A DNA stretch of 11,921 nucleotides from Cyanobacteria bacterium K_DeepCast_35m_m2_023. Lineage in GTDB: Bacteria; Cyanobacteriota; Cyanobacteriia; PCC-6307; Cyanobiaceae. Position 1 is the first letter of the stretch. Every line of letters begins with the position of its first letter. The position numbers and the translations under genes are program-made. The stretch spans positions 1-11,921 of the forward strand of contig VGQR01000033.1 of NCBI GenBank assembly GCA_016882345.1, written 5' to 3'. This document shows, one piece after another, positions 1 through 6,867 of the stretch. The notes below the pieces were generated by a model, which was given only the letters and a program-made list of their open reading frames with translations, ran no database searches and was not told the origin of the DNA.

Positions 1-81
1 GGCTGAGGCAAACAGCCCGGCTGATCACCACCCTTAAGCTGATTGCGGGCAACCACGGTCAGCTCAAATCTCGGAATCCCC

Positions 82-111
82 AAAGCCCTCCGCCTTCGCG
101 GGGGGCTTTTT
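82..111 (+). terminator. Rho-independent terminator of the upstream transcript
   Basis: A 12-bp stem (82-93 with 98-109, one G-T wobble) closes a CTTC loop and runs directly into a T-run at 107-111. The T-rich side lies to the right, so it ends rightward transcription entering from before the window. The opposite strand has only three T after the stem, so leftward termination is unlikely. The sequence before it (1-81) could carry a gene end, for example a TAA at 35-37, but I cannot identify that gene. Confidence 0.85.
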
Positions 112-173
112 GGTGTGTGATCGGGAGACGTCGATGGAGAGGTGTGTTGGCAAAGGTCCCGGGGGAGGCGACG

Positions 174-215
174 ATGACCGCTGCGCCCACTCAGCAAACA
201 ACACTGTTGTCGTGA
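174..215 (+). CDS. Possible 13-codon leader ORF coupled to the next gene
   Basis: A GGGGGAGG sequence at 161-168 is the best Shine-Dalgarno match near this gene start. It sits five bases before an ATG at 174, which opens a 13-residue peptide (MTAAPTQQTTLLS). The TGA stop (213-215) overlaps the ATG (215-217) of the solute-binding/TRIC-like gene as TGATG. The start of that gene has no Shine-Dalgarno of its own. This is the usual geometry for translational coupling by termination and reinitiation. The peptide resembles nothing I know. It could instead be the true N-terminus separated from the downstream gene by a frameshift, or chance. Expression is inferred only. Confidence 0.35.
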   Translation: MTAAPTQQTTLLS

Positions 216-1777
216 TGCCATCTCGCCCTTCTCGCCCAAGCGGCACCAGGTTGCTGCAACGCCTGGCCTGCGTTGTGCTGTTGGTGATCGGGATTGTTGC
301 GCTGCAGCCGACAGGGACCTTGGCTCAGGCTGTGCCTGGCCAGCCTGCGGTCAACACCGTGCAGCAGCAGACGTTGCGGGCCGGTTGGTACCGCTGGGAT
401 CCCTATCAACACCTGGAAAGCTCGGAGGATCGCACCGAGCTCACCGGGCTGGATGTGCAGCTGCTGCGCGAGGTCTTTGAGAACAAGCTGGGCCTGCGCT
501 ACCAACTGGGGGAAGTCTCGTGGCAGCAACATCAACAGGACCTGCGCGCTGGAACGCGGGATGTGGCTGGCGGAGCATTCCGCACCCGCGAACGCGAGAC
601 CTATGCGCACTATTCCAAGCCCTATCGCTATGAGGAGGTCGTCCTCTATCGACGGCGCTTTGACCCGAAGGCAACACTGGCCTTGAAGGACCGCAGCGCA
701 CTCGAGCAGGACCTGCAACAGGGCAACTGCATCGTGGGGCTGGTGAAGGGGTACTACTACGGCGATCAGATCGAGCACTTTGCGACCAACCCGGCCAACG
801 CCAGACGCATCGTCTGGAGCAATGACCACGAAGCCAACCTCAGGAACCTGCAGACGGGCCAGGTCGACATCGTGCCGGTGGATCGCCTGGTCGGAGCGAC
901 GAGCGCCTGGAAAAATAACTGGACCGACAAGCTGGTGATGAGTCACTTCACCATCTTTCGCGGTCCGATTTATGCGATCTTCAGCCGCAAAACCACCGAT
1001 ACGACACTGGTCAAGCGGTTCGATGCCGCCATGGACGCACTGCGCCGTGAAGGCCGATACACCACCATCGTGCAGCGCTATCTGTTCCCGGTGCTGCTGG
1101 CACTGACGGTTGGCCAGGACTGGTTTTACGCCCTTGAGATTCTGGGCACGGTGGCCTTTGCCCTGTCAGGACTGCTGATGGCCCACCGTGAGGACTTCAG
1201 CTTGTTCGGCGCCTTTGTGCTGGCTGCCCTGCCTGCGGTCGGGGGTGGTCTGATGCGCGACATCATCATCAATCGCGACATCCCCAGCGTGCTGCGGTCA
1301 CCAATCAGCCTGATGGTGGTGATCACTCTGGTGCTGCTGTCCTTTCTGCTGATCCGCGTCCTCCCCCCCATGGGCCGGATTCCGAAATGGATGCATCTGG
1401 CTGTGGTGATCGATCTGCTGGATGCCGTCGCTCTGGCCGCTTACACGGTTGTGGGCGTGATTGTGGCCGTGGAAACCCGCTGCGATCCTCTGATCCTCTG
1501 GGGACCGCTCCTCAGTGCGCTCACGGGCGCTGGTGGCGCAATCCTGCGGGATCTAGTGCGGGGCGATCCTCAGCACCCCACCCTGCGGTACTCGATCTAT
1601 GCCGAAATTGCATTGATCTGGGGTTTCCTGCTGTCGCTCTACATCAGTTCCTATGCGAGTGCGGCGACCTACTACCCTTGGCGACTCGAAGTCGCCGTAC
1701 TGATCACGTTGGTTGGTGCACTGCTCACACGGCTGCTGGTGATGGCCACGGGCATCCGCCCCCCTCGCTTTCGCTGA
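215..1777 (+). CDS. Exported solute-binding domain fused to UPF0126/TRIC-like membrane domain
   Basis: This 520-residue protein joins two families. Residues 1-39 form a signal peptide (basic start, hydrophobic 15-30, AQA before the likely cleavage at 39). Residues about 52-290 match a periplasmic solute-binding domain of family 3 (amino-acid type). It has the TxxR motif at 124-127, the S-K-P-Y block near 134, and Asp223 in a VDIVPVD stretch; in this family the Arg and Asp hold the amino acid's carboxylate and amino groups. Residues about 303-512 are hydrophobic and carry two copies of the UPF0126/TRIC-like repeat, each with a GG-x-x-x-RD motif (GGGLMRD at 343-349, GGAILRD at 440-446), in line with seven membrane spans. 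The start at ATG 215 was chosen because it gives a normal signal peptide; an in-frame TTG at 110 lies inside the terminator and ATG 134 adds a polar lead. Likely role (inferred): single-chain amino-acid uptake protein or ligand-gated channel of the inner membrane. The domain calls are firm; the function is not. Confidence 0.85.
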   Translation: MPSRPSRPSGTRLLQRLACVVLLVIGIVALQPTGTLAQAVPGQPAVNTVQQQTLRAGWYRWDPYQHLESSEDRTELTGLDVQLLREVFENKLGLRYQLGEVSWQQHQQDLRAGTRDVAGGAFRTRERETYAHYSKPYRYEEVVLYRRRFDPKATLALKDRSALEQDLQQGNCIVGLVKGYYYGDQIEHFATNPANARRIVWSNDHEANLRNLQTGQVDIVPVDRLVGATSAWKNNWTDKLVMSHFTIFRGPIYAIFSRKTTDTTLVKRFDAAMDALRREGRYTTIVQRYLFPVLLALTVGQDWFYALEILGTVAFALSGLLMAHREDFSLFGAFVLAALPAVGGGLMRDIIINRDIPSVLRSPISLMVVITLVLLSFLLIRVLPPMGRIPKWMHLAVVIDLLDAVALAAYTVVGVIVAVETRCDPLILWGPLLSALTGAGGAILRDLVRGDPQHPTLRYSIYAEIALIWGFLLSLYISSYASAATYYPWRLEVAVLITLVGALLTRLLVMATGIRPPRFR

Positions 1778-1793
1778 GACGTCAACACACCAT

Positions 1794-2447
1794 TCAGGCC
1801 TTTCGCCAGGGCACGGCGCGACGACGCGTGGGGTACAGCTCACGACACAGCGGGCAGACGGTGCCATCGCAACCGCGGGCGGTGCAGTACTCCCGCCCAT
1901 AGAAAATGATCTGCAGGTGCAGCTTGTTCCAGGACTCTCGCGGGAACAGGCGCTTGAGGTCGCGTTCCGTCTGCTCGACATGGAGACCGTTGCTGAGGCC
2001 CCAGCGCTGGGCCAGCCGGTGGATGTGGGTGTCAACCGGAAAGGCCGGCACTCCAAAGGCCTGGGCCATCACCACACTGGCGGTCTTGTGGCCTACCCCC
2101 GGCAACGCCTCCAGCGCTTCAAAGCTGCAGGGCACCGCTCCGCCGTGGCGTTCGAGCAGCAGCTCGGCGAGCCGTCTGACATTACGGGCCTTGGTCCGGG
2201 CCAGACCCAGCTGGCGAATCAAAGCCCAAATCGTCTCTTCACTGAGCGCAGCCATGGCGGTGGGATCGGGCCCGGCTGCAAACAGAGCTGGCGTCACCTC
2301 ATTGACCTTTTTGTCGGTGCATTGGGCGCTGAGCAGCACCGCGATCAACAGCGTGAAAGCATCGCTGTGATCCAGCGGCACCGGTGTCTCGGGGTAGTGC
2401 TGTTCAAGCCGCTGCATGATGAGCGCGGCACGCTCCTGCTTCCTCAA
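1794..2447 (-). CDS. nth: Endonuclease III (DNA glycosylase/AP lyase)
   Basis: Base-excision repair enzyme that removes oxidised pyrimidines and nicks at abasic sites. The protein has the helix-hairpin-helix LPGVGHKTA with the catalytic Lys (121 in the 217-residue form) and the catalytic Asp in VDTHIHR (139). These align one residue off E. coli Lys120 and Asp138. An N-terminal [17 protein letters not shown] block is also typical. Four C-terminal Cys (188, 193, 198, 201) suggest an iron-sulfur cluster, but the spacing is C-x4-C-x4-C-x2-C rather than the C-x6-C-x2-C-x5-C I know from E. coli. The start is a TTG at 2447 (GGGAG four bases before it), giving an N-terminus (MRKQERA) that fits family length. 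A longer TTG start at 2489 and an ATG at 2417 are alternatives. It is divergent from aroC and convergent with the solute-binding/TRIC-like gene, only 16 bases from its stop. Confidence 0.93.
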   Translation of the reverse strand: MRKQERAALIMQRLEQHYPETPVPLDHSDAFTLLIAVLLSAQCTDKKVNEVTPALFAAGPDPTAMAALSEETIWALIRQLGLARTKARNVRRLAELLLERHGGAVPCSFEALEALPGVGHKTASVVMAQAFGVPAFPVDTHIHRLAQRWGLSNGLHVEQTERDLKRLFPRESWNKLHLQIIFYGREYCTARGCDGTVCPLCRELYPTRRRAVPWRKA

Positions 2448-2506
2448 CGCACTCCCACACTGCACTCGGAACCCAGTTTGTAGGCTCAAGCCAGCGCAAT
2501 GAGTCC

Positions 2507-3637
2507 ATGGGCAGCAGCTTCGGCCAGCTTTTTCGGATCAGCACCTTTGGCGAATCCCACGGCGGCGGCGTGGGGGTGATCGTTGATGGCTGTCCACCCA
2601 GACTGGAGCTGGACCTGGCGGCCATCCAAACCGAGCTGGACCGTCGCAAGCCTGGGCAGAGCAAAATCACGACCCCACGCAAGGAAGATGACCGAGTCGA
2701 AATTCTCAGCGGCCTGCTCGATGGGGTGACCTTGGGGACTCCGATCGCGATGGTGGTCCGCAACAAAGATCAACGGCCCGGCGACTACAAGGAGATGCAG
2801 GTCGCCTTTCGGCCCTCCCACGCCGATGCCACGTACCAGGCCAAATACGGGATTCAGGCCCGCAGTGGGGGAGGACGGGCCTCAGCCCGGGAGACGATTG
2901 GCCGGGTTGCAGCTGGCGCCATCGCCAAACAACTGCTGGCCAAGACCCATGGCACCGAGGTCATCGCCTGGGTCAAGCGCATCCACACCATCGAGGCGCA
3001 GATCAACGCTGAGACGGTGAGCCTTGATGCGGTGGAGGCCAACATCGTGCGTTGCCCTGATGCCGCCGTCGCCGAGCAGATGATTGCACGCATCGAGGCG
3101 ATCGGTCGCGAGGGCGATTCGTGCGGCGGTGTGATTGAGTGCGTCGTCCGCCGTCCGCCTGTCGGACTGGGCTCACCGGTGTTCGACAAACTCGAAGCCG
3201 AATTGGCCAAGGCAGTGCTGTCACTGCCGGCGACCAAAGGCTTTGAGATCGGCTCGGGATTTGCCGGGACCCTGCTCAAAGGCAGCGAGCACAATGACGC
3301 CTTTGTCCCCACCAGCGACGGCAGCCTGCACACCGTCACCAACAATTCGGGAGGAATTCAGGGGGGCATTAGCAACGGTGAGCCGATCGTGATTCGCGTG
3401 GCGTTCAAACCCACAGCCACAATCCGCAAAGCCCAGCAAACGGTCGACGCGACCGGCGCAGCGACGACCCTCGAAGCCAAGGGTCGGCACGACCCCTGTG
3501 TCTTGCCACGGGCCGTGCCGATGGTGGAAGCGATGGTGGCCCTGGTGCTGGCGGATCATCTCCTGTTGCACCAAGGCCAGTGCAGCCTCAGCTTGGGGTC
3601 AGATGCTGAGCGGAACCTTGACGGCGCCATTGGTTGA
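2507..3637 (+). CDS. aroC: Chorismate synthase
   Basis: Last step of the shikimate pathway: converts 5-enolpyruvylshikimate-3-phosphate to chorismate using reduced FMN, supplying aromatic amino acids, folate and quinones. The three family signatures are present: [10 protein letters not shown] at residues 15-24, [15 protein letters not shown] at 123-137, and [16 protein letters not shown] at 327-342. The start at ATG 2507 gives the canonical MGSSFG N-terminus; an overlapping ATG at 2499 is in another frame. The protein has 376 residues. The recognisable fold ends near QGQCSLS (356-362), close to the usual size of about 360. The last 14 residues look like an extension and are encoded largely opposite the 3' end of the neighbouring H1-like gene (39-base overlap). 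No clear promoter or Shine-Dalgarno is visible; a TAGGCT at 2481-2486 is a weak -10 candidate. Confidence 0.97.
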   Translation: MGSSFGQLFRISTFGESHGGGVGVIVDGCPPRLELDLAAIQTELDRRKPGQSKITTPRKEDDRVEILSGLLDGVTLGTPIAMVVRNKDQRPGDYKEMQVAFRPSHADATYQAKYGIQARSGGGRASARETIGRVAAGAIAKQLLAKTHGTEVIAWVKRIHTIEAQINAETVSLDAVEANIVRCPDAAVAEQMIARIEAIGREGDSCGGVIECVVRRPPVGLGSPVFDKLEAELAKAVLSLPATKGFEIGSGFAGTLLKGSEHNDAFVPTSDGSLHTVTNNSGGIQGGISNGEPIVIRVAFKPTATIRKAQQTVDATGAATTLEAKGRHDPCVLPRAVPMVEAMVALVLADHLLLHQGQCSLSLGSDAERNLDGAIG

Positions 3638-4288
3638 TGGTGCCGTCACCACCGCTGCCGCGCCACTCAGGCGACTGACGGCCTTGGCCATGCGCCGCGC
3701 CACCGACGAGGTCGCCTTTTGGGTTGAGACACTGGTGGACTCGGCCGACTTGGCGACGGGTTTGCGGGCTGCAGCCTTGCGGGCCGGACGCTTGGCAGCA
3801 CTCTTGCGAGCAGGTTTTGCCTTGGCTGTGCTGGCCTTGCCTGCAACGGCCGAGGTATCCGCCGGCTGAGCGGTGGCCGATGGGGCCGCCGCGCTGACAG
3901 CCTTGCTGGCGCGGGGTTTGCGGGTCGCTGGCTTGTCCGCCGCGGCTTGGCGTGCCACTGGCTTGCGTTGGGCAGGCTTGCGTTGGGCAGGCTTGGCCGG
4001 TGTGCGGGTGCGATGGCTCAGCACCAAGGCCCACTCCTCATCGCTGAGGTTGGCCGGCTTGGCGCCATGGGCATCGGCAACCTTGGCCGCCTTTTCGATG
4101 TCGGAGACCAGGTTTTTCCACGAGGTGGCAAACCGTTTGTCCGATTGCGATTTGGCGCCGCTCTCGACCAGCGTCTCAATGACACCAGCCGCTGAGACCT
4201 TCTTGCGGCGACGGTTGAAAATTTCCTTTTGGAGCTGTGCAATCAACGCATCAGCACGATCGCTGAGCTTGACGGTGAGCTGAGACAT
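3599..4288 (-). CDS. Protein with ribbon-helix-helix-like head and histone H1-like Lys/Ala/Pro tail
   Basis: The 229-residue product is not one I can name. Residues 2-45 read like a ribbon-helix-helix DNA-binding unit: a short strand (QLTVKLSD), a helix with a basic NRRRKK end, then a second helix ([15 protein letters not shown]). Residues 46-93 are a charged helical segment with a conserved-looking [12 protein letters not shown] end. From about 95 to 205 the chain is low-complexity Ala, Lys, Pro and Arg with AKPAxRK-type repeats, like the C-terminal tail of histone H1. The last 24 residues return to ordinary composition. A nucleoid-associated or regulatory DNA-binding role is inferred from charge and the head domain. 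A probable own promoter and an 18-bp palindrome lie just before its ATG. Its 3' end overlaps aroC by 39 bases. The reading frame is supported by the clear head domain; tail length probably varies between strains. Confidence 0.8.
   Translation of the reverse strand: MSQLTVKLSDRADALIAQLQKEIFNRRRKKVSAAGVIETLVESGAKSQSDKRFATSWKNLVSDIEKAAKVADAHGAKPANLSDEEWALVLSHRTRTPAKPAQRKPAQRKPVARQAAADKPATRKPRASKAVSAAAPSATAQPADTSAVAGKASTAKAKPARKSAAKRPARKAAARKPVAKSAESTSVSTQKATSSVARRMAKAVSRLSGAAAVVTAPSTNGAVKVPLSI
3960..3995. repeat. Two 15-bp tandem units plus partial third in the H1-like tail
   Basis: The unit GGCTTGCGTTGGGCA occurs at 3960-3974 and again, identical, at 3975-3989, followed by the first six bases of a third copy. 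On the leftward strand it encodes consecutive PAQRK pentapeptides. The frame-preserving 15-base length and perfect identity suggest recent slippage expansion of the basic tail. Confidence 0.9.
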
Positions 4289-4290
4289 AG

Positions 4291-4308
4291 GAGAGAGAGC
4301 TCTGTCTC
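4291..4308. promoter_or_regulatory. 18-bp near-perfect palindrome before the H1-like gene (possible operator)
   Basis: GAGAGAGAGCTCTGTCTC reads as its own reverse complement except for one pair (8 of 9 pairs match, no spacer). It lies two bases before the ATG of the H1-like gene and covers the expected transcription start of the promoter at 4313-4341. A protein bound here would block initiation. Ribbon-helix-helix proteins often bind such dyads and repress themselves, so autoregulation is a reasonable guess. The leftward leader has no Shine-Dalgarno in this interval. Confidence 0.4.
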
Positions 4309-4312
4309 ATCA

Positions 4313-4341
4313 ATAGCACAAGAGACTCCCATTGGCGACAA
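4313..4341 (-). promoter_or_regulatory. Candidate promoter of the H1-like gene
   Basis: On the leftward strand, TTGTCG (4336-4341, four of six to TTGACA) and TGCTAT (4313-4318, three of six to TATAAT) are 17 bases apart. The predicted start near 4306 leaves a leader of under 20 bases. The match is modest, and the -35 element falls in the hairpin beyond eda, so this is tentative. Confidence 0.35.
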
Positions 4342-4354
4342 CGCCGTCGTCGCC
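4334..4354 (-). terminator. Hairpin downstream of the eda-like gene, no T-run
   Basis: In the leftward RNA, GGCGAC and GUCGCC at the ends pair, and the stem continues through a G-U, A-U and C-G pair to a 3-base loop, nine pairs in all. It starts six bases after the TGA of the eda-like gene. No U-run follows, so it may be a weak or factor-assisted terminator, or an RNA 3'-end stabiliser. An overlapping alternative 6-bp hairpin (CCGTCG/CGACGG) could form at 4344-4360. Confidence 0.35.
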
Positions 4355-4360
4355 CGACGG

Positions 4361-4978
4361 TCAACCGCGACGCGTTGCGAGCCATTGGCTCAGCTGCTGC
4401 AAGGCTTGATCAGTGTTGAGCGCTCCGCCAATGGCAACGGCATCGACTCCCTGGGCGAGCCATTCTTCGAGATCTGCGGGGCCCAAACCACCGGCGGCAA
4501 TGCAGAACGGCAGGCCGCCCAGGGGGCCGGCCAGACGTCGCCAGTAGGCGCTGCCCAGGCTCACCGCTGGAAACAACTTGACCATGGCGCAGCCCAGCAA
4601 GCGAGCCTGATGCACCTCGCTCGGAGTCAGCACCCCTGGCACCAGGGCAATGCCCAACGCGTCAGCACGACGCAACAGCTGTGGATCGAGAACGGGTGAG
4701 ACGGCAAACGAGAAACCTGCGGCCGACACCGCGTCGAGGGCGTCGGCCGCAAAGATCGATGCCGCACCAAAGCGCACGGTGGCGAAGGTGCTGACCAGGG
4801 AGCGGCACTGCAGGGCCCAGTCGGGATGATCACTCCAGGCCACTTCGATCTGCCTGACGCCCAGGCCGGCCAAGGTGGCGATCTGGGACTGCAGGTCAAG
4901 GGGTTGAACAGCACGAAGCACCACCAGCAACGGCTGGTGGTGCAACGCGGTGATCAGGGGTTCAGACGTACTCGGCAA
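4361..4978 (-). CDS. eda: KDPG aldolase-family protein (Eda-like) with altered substrate site
   Basis: The 205-residue chain has the KDPG/KHG aldolase TIM-barrel layout: GVRQIEV with the catalytic Glu at 45, FAVSPVLDP near 91-99, LVPGVLTPSE at 112-121, and MVKLFPA with the Schiff-base Lys at 134. The classic enzyme splits 2-keto-3-deoxy-6-phosphogluconate to pyruvate and glyceraldehyde 3-phosphate in the Entner-Doudoroff pathway. Several residues that hold pyruvate and phosphate in E. coli Eda appear replaced: Arg49 by Ser49, Thr73 by Ser74, Thr161 by Ala162, Ser184 by Ala186. The chemistry may be kept with a different or weaker substrate. The start is a TTG at 4978, 17 bases inside the ftsH 3' end, with no Shine-Dalgarno; it gives the expected distance to the first barrel strand, but the start is uncertain. 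Co-transcription with ftsH is likely. Family call is firm, gene symbol less so. Confidence 0.82.
   Translation of the reverse strand: MPSTSEPLITALHHQPLLVVLRAVQPLDLQSQIATLAGLGVRQIEVAWSDHPDWALQCRSLVSTFATVRFGAASIFAADALDAVSAAGFSFAVSPVLDPQLLRRADALGIALVPGVLTPSEVHQARLLGCAMVKLFPAVSLGSAYWRRLAGPLGGLPFCIAAGGLGPADLEEWLAQGVDAVAIGGALNTDQALQQLSQWLATRRG
4918..4943 (-). repeat. Perfect 11-bp inverted repeat at the start of the eda-like gene
   Basis: GCACCACCAGC (4918-4928) and GCTGGTGGTGC (4933-4943) are exact complements around a 4-base loop. The hairpin lies within the first 20 codons of the eda-like gene and 18 bases beyond the ftsH stop. It has no U-run, so it is not a standard terminator. It could stabilise the ftsH mRNA 3' end, pause ribosomes, or lower eda expression. 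Confidence 0.85.
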
Positions 4979-6806
4979 CGCGCACGTCGCTGTTGATCAA
5001 CAGCTCTTGAAGCTCCTCGGCATCCACGGTTTCCTTCTCGACCAAGAGATCGGCGAGTTGATCGAGCACCGAACGGTTGTTGCTGAGCACCTCGGTCGCG
5101 CGGCGGTGGGCCTCGGCCACCAGTTGGCTGACCTCTTCATCGATGGCGGCGGCGGTGTCTTCTGAAAAGTCGCGCTCAGCAGCGATGTCGCGACCCAGGA
5201 ACATCCCGCCCTGGCTGCGGCCCAGAGCGATGGGGCCGAGGCGATCGCTCATGCCAAAACGCGTGATCATCTGGCGGGCCACTCGAGCAACCTGCTGCAG
5301 GTCGTTGGAGGCGCCGGTGGTGACTTCGTCATCGCCGTAGACCAACTCTTCGGCAACCCGGCCACCCAGGGCAACCGCCATCTGATTCTGGAGATAGGCA
5401 CGGGAATAAAGGCCCGATTCCATCCGCTCTTCACTGGGGGTAAAGAAGGTCAGACCGCCGGCATTGCCGCGCGGAATGATCGAAATCTTCTGCACAGGGT
5501 CATAGTCGGGCATCAAGGCACCGACCAGGGCATGGCCAGCTTCGTGGTAAGCCACGAGGCGCTTGCGTCTGTCGCTCATCACCCGGTCCTTCTTCTCGGG
5601 GCCGGCCATGACGCGCTCGATGGCGTCGTTGACCTCGTCCATCGAGATCTCGCTCAACTGATGGCGAGCGGCCAGGATGGCCGCCTCGTTGAGCAGGTTG
5701 GCCAGATCGGCACCTGTGAAACCAGGGGTGCGGCGCGCCACCTTGTCGAGGTCGACATCCTTGGCCAGGGTCTTGCCGCGGGCATGCACACCCAGGATCT
5801 GCAGGCGTCCGTTGTAGTCGGGGCGATCAACCACCACCTGGCGGTCGAAACGACCGGGGCGCATCAGGGCCTGATCGAGCACATCAGGACGGTTGGTGGC
5901 CGCCACGATGATGATGCCGGTGTTGCCCTCGAAACCGTCCATCTCCGTGAGGAGCTGGTTGAGGGTCTGCTCGCGTTCGTCATTGCCGCCGCCGAGACCG
6001 GCGCCGCGCTGACGCCCGACCGCATCGATTTCGTCAATGAAAACGATGCAGGGAGCATTCTTTTTGGCCTGTTCAAACAGGTCGCGCACGCGACTGGCGC
6101 CGACGCCCACAAACATCTCGACAAACTCCGAACCGGAGATCGAGAAGAAAGGCACCCCGGCTTCGCCAGCAACCGCTTTGGCCAGCAGGGTCTTGCCGGT
6201 ACCGGGAGGGCCAACCAGCAGCACACCCTTGGGGATCTTGGCGCCGACGGCGGTAAAGCGATCGGGGTTCTTGAGGAAATCGACGACCTCAGTGAGCTCG
6301 AGCTTGGCCCCCTCGATGCCGGCCACATCGCCAAAGGTGACCTGGGTCTGGGGCTCCATCTGCACTCTGGCCTTGCTCTTGCCAAAGCTCATGGCCGGGT
6401 TGCCGCCGCCGCTCTGGGCCCGCCGCAGCAAAAAGAACAAGCCCCCCAACAGCAGCAACGGGAAGATCAGGCTGCCGATCGCGCTCTGCCAGGCCGCCGG
6501 TTCACGGCTGGGCTGGACGGCGATATCGACGTTGTGGTCGGTGAGCAGCTTGAGCAGGTCCTTGTCAGGCGCCAAGTTGACGACGGCGCGGCGGCCATCG
6601 TTTTCGACCACCTGGGCCGTACCGCGATCGGGCGAGATCAACACGCGGGAGATCTCGTTGCTCTGCACGGCCTCAACAAAATCGCTGTAGCGAAGGGTGC
6701 GAGGGGCATTGGCCGGGTTGGGCCTGTCGATAAAGGCCGTGCCCACAGCGATCATCACAATCACCAGGAGCACATACAGGCCCGCGTTGCGCCAGCGTTT
6801 TTTCAC
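4962..6806 (-). CDS. ftsH: Membrane-bound ATP-dependent zinc metalloprotease FtsH
   Basis: A hexameric membrane AAA+ protease that pulls out and degrades damaged or surplus membrane and soluble proteins. From the GTG start it has 614 residues: a first membrane span at about 8-25, a periplasmic or lumenal domain, a second span at about 110-128, then Walker A GPPGTGKT (199-206), pore motif MFVGVG, Walker B IVFIDE (254-259), the second region of homology with its arginine fingers (ATNRPD to RPGRFDR), the zinc motif HEAGH (421-425) and the third ligand Asp502. All catalytic residues are present. The N-terminus ([10 protein letters not shown]) and length recall Synechocystis FtsH3 (Slr1604) from memory. 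A GTG at 6806 is preferred; a TTG at 6812 is equally possible, and neither has a clear Shine-Dalgarno. It lies 61 bases after sat and overlaps the eda-like gene. No strong promoter is seen, though a TTAACA occurs in the gap. Confidence 0.97.
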   Translation of the reverse strand: MKKRWRNAGLYVLLVIVMIAVGTAFIDRPNPANAPRTLRYSDFVEAVQSNEISRVLISPDRGTAQVVENDGRRAVVNLAPDKDLLKLLTDHNVDIAVQPSREPAAWQSAIGSLIFPLLLLGGLFFLLRRAQSGGGNPAMSFGKSKARVQMEPQTQVTFGDVAGIEGAKLELTEVVDFLKNPDRFTAVGAKIPKGVLLVGPPGTGKTLLAKAVAGEAGVPFFSISGSEFVEMFVGVGASRVRDLFEQAKKNAPCIVFIDEIDAVGRQRGAGLGGGNDEREQTLNQLLTEMDGFEGNTGIIIVAATNRPDVLDQALMRPGRFDRQVVVDRPDYNGRLQILGVHARGKTLAKDVDLDKVARRTPGFTGADLANLLNEAAILAARHQLSEISMDEVNDAIERVMAGPEKKDRVMSDRRKRLVAYHEAGHALVGALMPDYDPVQKISIIPRGNAGGLTFFTPSEERMESGLYSRAYLQNQMAVALGGRVAEELVYGDDEVTTGASNDLQQVARVARQMITRFGMSDRLGPIALGRSQGGMFLGRDIAAERDFSEDTAAAIDEEVSQLVAEAHRRATEVLSNNRSVLDQLADLLVEKETVDAEELQELLINSDVRVAEYV

Positions 6807-6867
6807 GGCCAAGGGAGGGCGGGGGTAAGAAGTGAAGGAATGTTAACCGGGACGCTCATCTGGCGGA

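Noticed and set aside
1..81. Possible end of a structured RNA or protein before the first terminator
   Set aside because: No match to 4.5S RNA, tmRNA or another RNA I know, and the candidate peptide ending at 37 is too short to identify.
110..214. N-terminal extension of the solute-binding/TRIC-like gene to a TTG at 110 or ATG at 134
   Set aside because: The TTG is in the T-run of a terminator, and either start would put a polar, Gly/Asp-rich segment ahead of a good signal peptide. A GGGAG before ATG 134 keeps that start barely possible.
5241..5248. HIP1 octamer GCGATCGC as a sign of HIP1-rich cyanobacteria
   Set aside because: Only two copies were found (here and in the tRNA anticodon arm), too few to claim enrichment in GC-rich DNA.
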